Shown in pieces: positions 23,285-27,470 of a stretch of DNA of 27,470 bases (position 1 is the stretch's first letter; the number at the start of each line of letters is the position of its first letter). This DNA is from CAZWUK01 sp964636685 (lineage in GTDB: Bacteria; Bacillota; Clostridia; Christensenellales; CAG-138), in contig CAZWUK010000023.1 of assembly GCA_964636685.1 (NCBI GenBank), positions 1-27,470 on the forward strand, written 5' to 3'. The notes beneath the pieces were generated by a model. It was not told where the DNA came from. It made no database searches and was given only the letters and a program-made list of their open reading frames with translations. A program made the position numbers and the translations under genes.

Positions 23285-23980
23285 CTATTTGCAGAATACA
23301 TGTGCGCCGATGGTGGTGACGACGGGACGTGAGCGAATCCATTTGTTGGAGGTCTTTGCGGGATTGTAATAATAAAGGCACCCGCTCGTGGGATCCCAGC
23401 CGTTCATCGCGTCCTTTGCCGCCTTGATGGCGGTATTGTCCGGCGATAGGTTGATCTGCCCGTCGCTGACGACGGAAAATGCGCCCGGCTGATAGATAAC
23501 GCCCGAAATCGAATTGGGAAAGCTGCTGCTTTTCACGCGGTTTAGGATGACCGCGGCGACCGCGACCTGTCCTTTATAGGATTCGCCGCGCGATTCCCCA
23601 TAGACGCACCGCGCCAGAAGATAGACGTCGCCGCTTGTCCCGGAAGAACTGGAGCTGCTGCCGGACGAGCCGCTTCCCGAGGAAGCGCTTCCAGAAAGCG
23701 ACATGCCGAGCGCCTTTGCGGTCGCCGCGCCGACGACGCCGTCGTCGGTCAAGCCGTTCTTTCTCTGGAAGTACTTGACCGCATTTTCCGTGCCGGAACC
23801 GAAGACGCCATCGACCGAGCCGGAATAGTAGCCCCAATTTTTGAGTTTTTTTTGCAGCGTAATCACCTGATCGCCGCTGGCACCCCGCCTGAGTGAGGCT
23901 GCCTGTGCGATGGGGAGCGCGCACAGCATGGCCGTAAACAGGAGCAGGACGCAAAGCCATCGTTGCCGCCGCAATTTCAC
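23285..23980 (-). CDS. sleB: Spore cortex-lytic enzyme SleB (lytic transglycosylase)
   Basis: A 231-residue secreted enzyme that degrades spore cortex peptidoglycan during germination. It has a signal peptide (RRQRWLCVLLLFTAMLCALPIAQA), a peptidoglycan-binding domain (LRRGASGDQVITLQKKLKNWGYYSGSVDGVFGSGTENAVKYFQRKNGLTDDGVVG), a Ser/Gly-rich linker, and a Hydrolase_2 (CwlJ/SleB) domain with the catalytic Glu in CVYGESRGESYKGQVAVAAVILNRVKS. The start is taken as GTG 23980, seven bases after GGAGGG, overlapping the spoIIR stop as GTGA; an ATG five codons upstream lacks a ribosome binding site. All diagnostic parts are present. Confidence 0.92.
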   Translation of the reverse strand: MKLRRQRWLCVLLLFTAMLCALPIAQAASLRRGASGDQVITLQKKLKNWGYYSGSVDGVFGSGTENAVKYFQRKNGLTDDGVVGAATAKALGMSLSGSASSGSGSSGSSSSSSGTSGDVYLLARCVYGESRGESYKGQVAVAAVILNRVKSSSFPNSISGVIYQPGAFSVVSDGQINLSPDNTAIKAAKDAMNGWDPTSGCLYYYNPAKTSNKWIRSRPVVTTIGAHVFCK

Positions 23981-24537
23981 TTTGTTTCCCTCCATTGCCG
24001 AAAGAATGCAAGTATGCTGCTGAAAAAGGTAATGTCGCCAGCGGCTTCCTCCGGCAGGTCTTCGGCGGAGACCAGGCACAGCGGCGGAAACAGTACGCAC
24101 CACCAATTATGCCCTTGCCCGCGTCCGAGAAGGATGCGCAGCGCTGGGTAGTCGCCTGCCGGATAAAACGTATCGCCATAGGTGCGGTCGGGGAAGGGGT
24201 AGGTTCCCAGCATCAATTGGGCAGAATACGAAAACCCGTTATCTTCCAGCGTTTCTTCTACGGTGGAGAGCAGCGCCTTGCCGTTGGAGAGAAGATAGCG
24301 CTCCGTTTCCTCTGCCGACCGGCTCTCCAGACCGGAAAGACTGTCCAGCACGGCGTCGCGCACCAAAAGCTTCACCGCCTGATCCTCGTCGGAATCGCTG
24401 TTTGCAATCACATGCAGCCGCAGAATGTCCTCGTTTTCGCAGGCAGCAGCGCGCACGCGGCGGGGTAAAAACAGCGTGCAGAGCAGCAACGCCAGTAAAA
24501 AAAGACAGCACAGCCGCTTTGTTTTTTCGGATAACAT
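23977..24537 (-). CDS. spoIIR: Stage II sporulation protein R
   Basis: A 186-residue secreted signalling protein. Made in the forespore, it activates SpoIIGA, which then processes pro-sigma-E in the mother cell. The N-terminal hydrophobic signal (KRLCCLFLLALLLCTLFLP) is followed by the hallmark ILRLHVIANSDSDEDQAVKLLVRDAVLDSL, and later by YPFPDRTYGDTFYPAGDYPALRILLGRGQGHNWWCVLFPPLCLV, the signature of SpoIIR. The start at 24537 is chosen for GAGGTG eight bases upstream. Earlier in-frame ATGs lie in the promoter. It is the first gene of the spoIIR-sleB-ypeB operon, with a four-base overlap into sleB. Confidence 0.94.
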   Translation of the reverse strand: MLSEKTKRLCCLFLLALLLCTLFLPRRVRAAACENEDILRLHVIANSDSDEDQAVKLLVRDAVLDSLSGLESRSAEETERYLLSNGKALLSTVEETLEDNGFSYSAQLMLGTYPFPDRTYGDTFYPAGDYPALRILLGRGQGHNWWCVLFPPLCLVSAEDLPEEAAGDITFFSSILAFFRQWRETK

Positions 24538-24554
24538 GTCCATCACCTCAAAGT

Positions 24555-24585
24555 AAGTATGGACAAGTCTTTCCATGATTATGCA
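24555..24585 (-). promoter_or_regulatory. Sigma-G/sigma-F (forespore)-type promoter of spoIIR-sleB-ypeB
   Basis: On the minus strand, TGCATA (24580-24585), an 18-base gap and CATACTT (24555-24561). The known forespore sigma-G consensus is roughly TGHATA and CATACTA. No standard sigma-A promoter is seen at this place. The predicted start (about 24548) leaves only about 11 bases before ATG. Confidence 0.6.
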
Positions 24586-24642
24586 GCAGAGGGACAGATT
24601 AGAAATGAAAATAAAATATGACAGTCAAACGGCATATCGAAA

Positions 24643-24680
24643 CAAAAAAAGCAGGAACCGCCGATCAAAACGATTCCTGC
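24643..24680 (-). terminator. Terminator of the sortase operon
   Basis: On the minus strand, GCAGGAA pairs with TTCCTGC (24651-24680) and is followed by a run of T (24643-24650). It lies 32 bases after the sortase stop. Confidence 0.85.
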
Positions 24681-24711
24681 TTTCCTGTTACGGACAATGT
24701 GTTTTATGAAA

Positions 24712-25497
24712 TTAGCCGTCCTGGCGCTGGCACTTGACCAAGAGGCGCTGCGTGCCGCTGTTGCGGCAGGTCATCAGCATGAGGCTGTAATCGCCTTCCC
24801 ACTTTTCAAGCGCTCCAAAATCGTCCGGCTCGATGGTCTTTGTGCTGTACACGACATACCGCACCTTGACGCCGTCCGCTCCTGTCAGAAAGACCTCGCT
24901 GCCTTTTTCCAGATGCGAAAGTCTTCCAAAGTGCGCGCCGCTCTTGTAGTTGTGCCCAATGAGCACAAGGTTGCCCTTTTCATTGGCTTCCGGGCCTTTG
25001 TAGCGGCAAATGGACGTTTTCAGCAGCGAATACGACCATTTGGAGATGATGGGCAGCTCGATGTTGATATCCGGAATGGACAGAACGCCGATGACGCTGC
25101 CCTCACCGACCTTGTCGATGATCTTCTGTGTCAGTTCCTGTGTCGCACTGGTTTCCTCGGGAGCGTCGGGCTGGACATAGGCCGCAGTTGCGTCCACGCC
25201 TGCGTCGCTGCCGTCATGAACGGCATGCTCGATCTCGGAAGGATCCGTGGTCACTTGAACCATTTCCACCGGCGCCGCTGTAATGTCAGGGCTGGTGGTC
25301 GGCTGTGCTTGCTGCTGCTGTTGCTGTTGCTGGTAAGCCTCCAGCAAAGCCTGGGCGCTCTCTTGCGCTTTTACGCCTTCCTGTATACGGATGACAAAGA
25401 ATACGAGGAGAGACAGCGCCAGACCGAGTGTGGCAAGATACAGTACCAGTACAGACTTGCTGAGCCGCTTATTCGCCTTTCTTTGCTTTACGGACAT
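24712..25497 (-). CDS. Class D-like sortase with poly-Gln linker
   Basis: A 261-residue membrane-anchored transpeptidase that cuts LPxTG-type motifs and attaches the protein to cell wall. The N-terminal anchor (about residues 15-36) is followed by a run of eight Gln (56-63) in a Q/T/P-rich linker and then the catalytic core from about residue 120. Active residues are His182 (LVLIGHNY), Cys244 (LMTCRNSGTQRLLVKC) and Arg251. VIGVLSIPDINIELPII is the usual start of the sortase barrel. Class D is suggested by the compact N-terminus and the Cys context, but class E is not excluded. It overlaps by 29 bases the gene for an LPQTG protein, its likely substrate. The start is weakly supported by GGCGGTGAT. 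Confidence 0.9.
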   Translation of the reverse strand: MSVKQRKANKRLSKSVLVLYLATLGLALSLLVFFVIRIQEGVKAQESAQALLEAYQQQQQQQQAQPTTSPDITAAPVEMVQVTTDPSEIEHAVHDGSDAGVDATAAYVQPDAPEETSATQELTQKIIDKVGEGSVIGVLSIPDINIELPIISKWSYSLLKTSICRYKGPEANEKGNLVLIGHNYKSGAHFGRLSHLEKGSEVFLTGADGVKVRYVVYSTKTIEPDDFGALEKWEGDYSLMLMTCRNSGTQRLLVKCQRQDG

Positions 25498-26842
25498 GCA
25501 GTATCACCGCCGTTGAAAGCATTACGAGGCAGATCGCACCGACGACGTAAGCAAAGGTCATGTTCTGACCGGTCTGGGGCAGAGCCGCAAAACCGGATAC
25601 GTTGAAGGTAGCGGTCTTATTGTCGGCGCCTTCGTTTTTCACGGTGACGACGACGCTGCCGTTATACTGCGGCGTGACCTTCACGGTGGCGTTGTTGTTG
25701 TTGTCCAGCGTCACGGTGTAGCCGGAAAGATAAACGCGCTTGGTCGCACGGGTCAGTTTGAGGGTCTTGCTGGTGGGGTTATCCACATGGATAATCAGGT
25801 TTGTGGTTTCGCCCTTGGTCAGATCGGTATTGCTGTCCTCAACGGTCAACGTAATGACCGGCTTGGGGATGGTGACGGTGACAACAAACGTTGCTTTTAC
25901 GCCGCCAGGAGCCGTCGCGGTCACGGTGACGGTACCGGCCTTCTTGGCTGTGAGCACAATGGAGGCCACGCCGTTTGTCAGCACGGTGCTGGTGTTGGAG
26001 AGGCTGACGACGTCGGCCGTGTCAACAGACCAGGTCACGGTGGAGCTGTTGGTCGTGGTGGCGTTGGGGTTGGTCAGCGTCGAGGTCAGGGTCAGCGTGG
26101 CGTTGACCGCGCTCAGCGCGTTGCCGTTGTTGGAGGTAATCGTCAGAGTCGGATTGACGGGAGCGGCATTGACCGTGACGACACACTCGCCCTTGATCGC
26201 CGTGGAACCGTCGTTGCCGTCATAATACTTGGCGGAGCTGGTGGCGGTAATGGTGGCAGAACCGGCGCTAAGTGCGGTGACTTTGCCGTTTGCGTCAACG
26301 GTGGCGACAGCAGTATTGGAAGAAGTCCAGGTGACGCCCTTGTTGCCTTCGAGCGCCGTGGTGACGGTGGCGGTCAGGGTTTCGGTGCCGCCAACGGTCA
26401 GCGTGGAGGTGGACTTGTTCAGCGCGACCGCGGTAACGGGCACGTTGACGGTGACGGTGCAGGAATCGCCATCGCCGCTGGTCAGGCCGGGGGTGACGGT
26501 GGAAACGGTGATTTTTGCGATACCGTTTTTCACAGCCTTGACGTTGGCCTTGTTGGTTTCCGTGGCGGGCGTGCCTGTCGTGATTGCGGTGACGGTAGCG
26601 ACGCCTGCTGCGCTGGACGCCCAGGATACGCCGCTGGTCGGATCGGAAGCGGTGCCGGGATTGGTGTCGTAGCCGGCGTAGGTGATCTCATGATCCGCCG
26701 TGTCGGTGATCGTCAGCGTGCCCGGATCGATTTTCAGACCCGTGGCGGCGGCTGCCAGCGCGCCGCCCAGCGCCGCAACGCTGGCAAAGACCATGGCCAA
26801 TGTCAGAAGTCCGGCAAAGGAACGTTTCAAAATATTCTTCAT
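25469..26842 (-). CDS. Cell-wall anchored Big-domain (Ig-like) surface protein, LPQTG
   Basis: A 457-residue exported protein. It has a signal peptide (MKNILKRSFAGLLTLAMVFASVAALGGALA), then three to four Ig-like bacterial domains of the Big_2 type. The clearest is residues about 137-225 with ALNKSTSTLTVGGTETLTATV and GVTWTSSNTAVATVDANGKVTALSAGSATITATS; another is about 228-325 (TLTITSNNGNALSAVN...VKATFVVTV). The C-terminus carries the sortase motif LPQTG (421-425), a hydrophobic span (FAYVVGAICLVMLSTAVILHV) and the tail RKAKKGE. It is rich in Thr, Val, Ala and Asn, and such proteins bind hosts, polysaccharides or other cells; the ligand is unknown. GGGGG lies close to ATG. The antisense strand is open for over 300 codons, a by-product of composition. 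Confidence 0.93.
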   Translation of the reverse strand: MKNILKRSFAGLLTLAMVFASVAALGGALAAAATGLKIDPGTLTITDTADHEITYAGYDTNPGTASDPTSGVSWASSAAGVATVTAITTGTPATETNKANVKAVKNGIAKITVSTVTPGLTSGDGDSCTVTVNVPVTAVALNKSTSTLTVGGTETLTATVTTALEGNKGVTWTSSNTAVATVDANGKVTALSAGSATITATSSAKYYDGNDGSTAIKGECVVTVNAAPVNPTLTITSNNGNALSAVNATLTLTSTLTNPNATTTNSSTVTWSVDTADVVSLSNTSTVLTNGVASIVLTAKKAGTVTVTATAPGGVKATFVVTVTIPKPVITLTVEDSNTDLTKGETTNLIIHVDNPTSKTLKLTRATKRVYLSGYTVTLDNNNNATVKVTPQYNGSVVVTVKNEGADNKTATFNVSGFAALPQTGQNMTFAYVVGAICLVMLSTAVILHVRKAKKGE

Positions 26843-26913
26843 AAAGAATCCCCCTTTTTGGTTTTTACTTTTTTATACAATCGGTCGTTTCCCGTCATGA
26901 CTGCGGTAGCTTC

Positions 26914-26942
26914 ATGATAGAAAGACGAGCCGCGATTGTCAA
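26914..26942 (-). promoter_or_regulatory. Promoter of the Big-domain protein / sortase operon
   Basis: On the minus strand, consensus TTGACA (26937-26942), a 17-base spacer and TATCAT (26914-26919), giving a leader of about 65 bases. Confidence 0.8.
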
Positions 26943-27357
26943 ATGGTAATTTGGCGTTTTTATCAAATGCCATCGACTGTTCACAATGTGCACAGCGTGT
27001 CCGTTACTTTGGAAAACATTGCCGGGGAAAATACGGCTTCTTTTCTCCTGATTGCACTAAGAACACGACCTAAGTTATGCTTTCGTTGCACCATTCATGA
27101 AAATTTCATAAATTTCCGTGGATTCGGGACAATCTTTTCTCTTTTTGCGCGGTGCGGCGCGGTTTTTGCGACAAAAGCAAGGAAAACAGACTGCCGCTGT
27201 GATGTATGCAAAGCATTGCCGGGTTTTCCCATAACAAAACGGGGTCGAACAAAAAAAGTCGATTTGTCAAAAGCCGGCGTTGCGCCGGTCTGTTCAAAGA
27301 GGGTCGTAATGCGGGACAGAAAAAAGGATACCCCGCGTTTTTCCCTGCGTCTGGCGT
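26943..27357. other. Intergenic stretch with no recognised gene
   Basis: A plus-strand frame (26943-27419) is open but has no ribosome binding site. It encodes an unlikely protein (Cys/Arg/Phe-rich, without domains), and its end overlaps the real minus-strand gene at the edge. I see no RNA gene, repeat or clear terminator here. Confidence 0.6.
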
Positions 27358-27470
27358 TTAACGCGCATTGCGAAAGCGGATCTTTTCAAGCAGCTCATCC
27401 CTCCCGGTATCTTCGTTGAAGCCGTATAAAAACAGCCAGTCGCCCGCGACCTCCACCTTGTTTTCGTCCG
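27358..27470 (-). CDS. C-terminal end of an unidentified protein (partial)
   Basis: The minus strand entering from the right edge codes for 36 residues ending DWLFLYGFNEDTGRDELLEKIRFRNAR and then TAA (27358-27360). Codon use and the mix of acidic and basic residues look like real coding sequence, but it is too short to name. It is probably the gene upstream of the Big-domain protein; no clear terminator separates them. Confidence 0.6.
   Translation of the reverse strand, partial: DENKVEVAGDWLFLYGFNEDTGRDELLEKIRFRNAR

Noticed and set aside
25787..26917. Long plus-strand open frame opposite the Big-domain gene (376 codons, Gly/Arg-rich)
   Set aside because: By-product of Thr/Val/Ala-rich codons on the other strand; no start signal, no recognisable fold.
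26943..27419. Plus-strand open frame of 158 codons near the right edge
   Set aside because: No ribosome binding site, no family features, and it overlaps the end of a better supported minus-strand gene.

Overview
The window looks like a chromosomal segment of an anaerobic, spore-forming Firmicute of the class Clostridia with moderately high GC. The signs are a spore-specific gene set (spoIIR, sleB, ypeB), a T-box leader, a eukaryote-like (type 2) isoleucyl-tRNA synthetase, an NADP-type glutamate dehydrogenase, an LPxTG protein with its own class D-like sortase, and Gram-positive AGGAGG ribosome binding sites. I cannot name a genus.

Layout. 1-2849 (minus): a T-box leader reads into a small esterase and then ileS, which runs off the left edge. 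2877-4906 (minus): a NatA/NatB-like ABC exporter. 4903-5466 (minus): a small phage-type helix-turn-helix regulator whose promoter carries an exact Gram-positive LexA (SOS) box. 5571-10256 (plus): a DUF2156 acyltransferase-like protein, a DUF975 membrane protein, an orphan HPt protein behind a long leader, and a hemolysin-III family protein followed by a threonine aldolase-type PLP enzyme. 10275-13436 (minus): a purine permease, with a 158-bp MITE-like element in its leader, and gdhA. 13698-21891 (plus): ten tightly packed, intact phage genes covering terminase small and large subunits, portal, scaffold, N4-gp56-type capsid, adaptor, beta-propeller tail/nozzle protein and three small or unknown proteins. 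A strong terminator closes the block. 21944-24585 (minus): ypeB, sleB and spoIIR behind a sigma-G-like promoter. 24643-26942 (minus): a class D-like sortase and its LPQTG, Big-domain surface protein. The right edge holds the tail of one more minus-strand gene.

The most interesting reading is that the phage block is not an ordinary prophage. It encodes what is needed to build and fill a short-tailed (podovirus-like) head, but it has no integrase, replication, lysis or tail-fibre gene. It lies between housekeeping and sporulation genes, and every frame is open. A phage-late-activator-like regulator under a LexA box sits about 8 kb away. Together they could be a domesticated, DNA-damage-inducible DNA-packaging particle, like a gene transfer agent or a phage-derived defence/competition particle. 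The link between regulator and cassette is inference. The LexA box, the gene content and the missing modules are read directly from the sequence.
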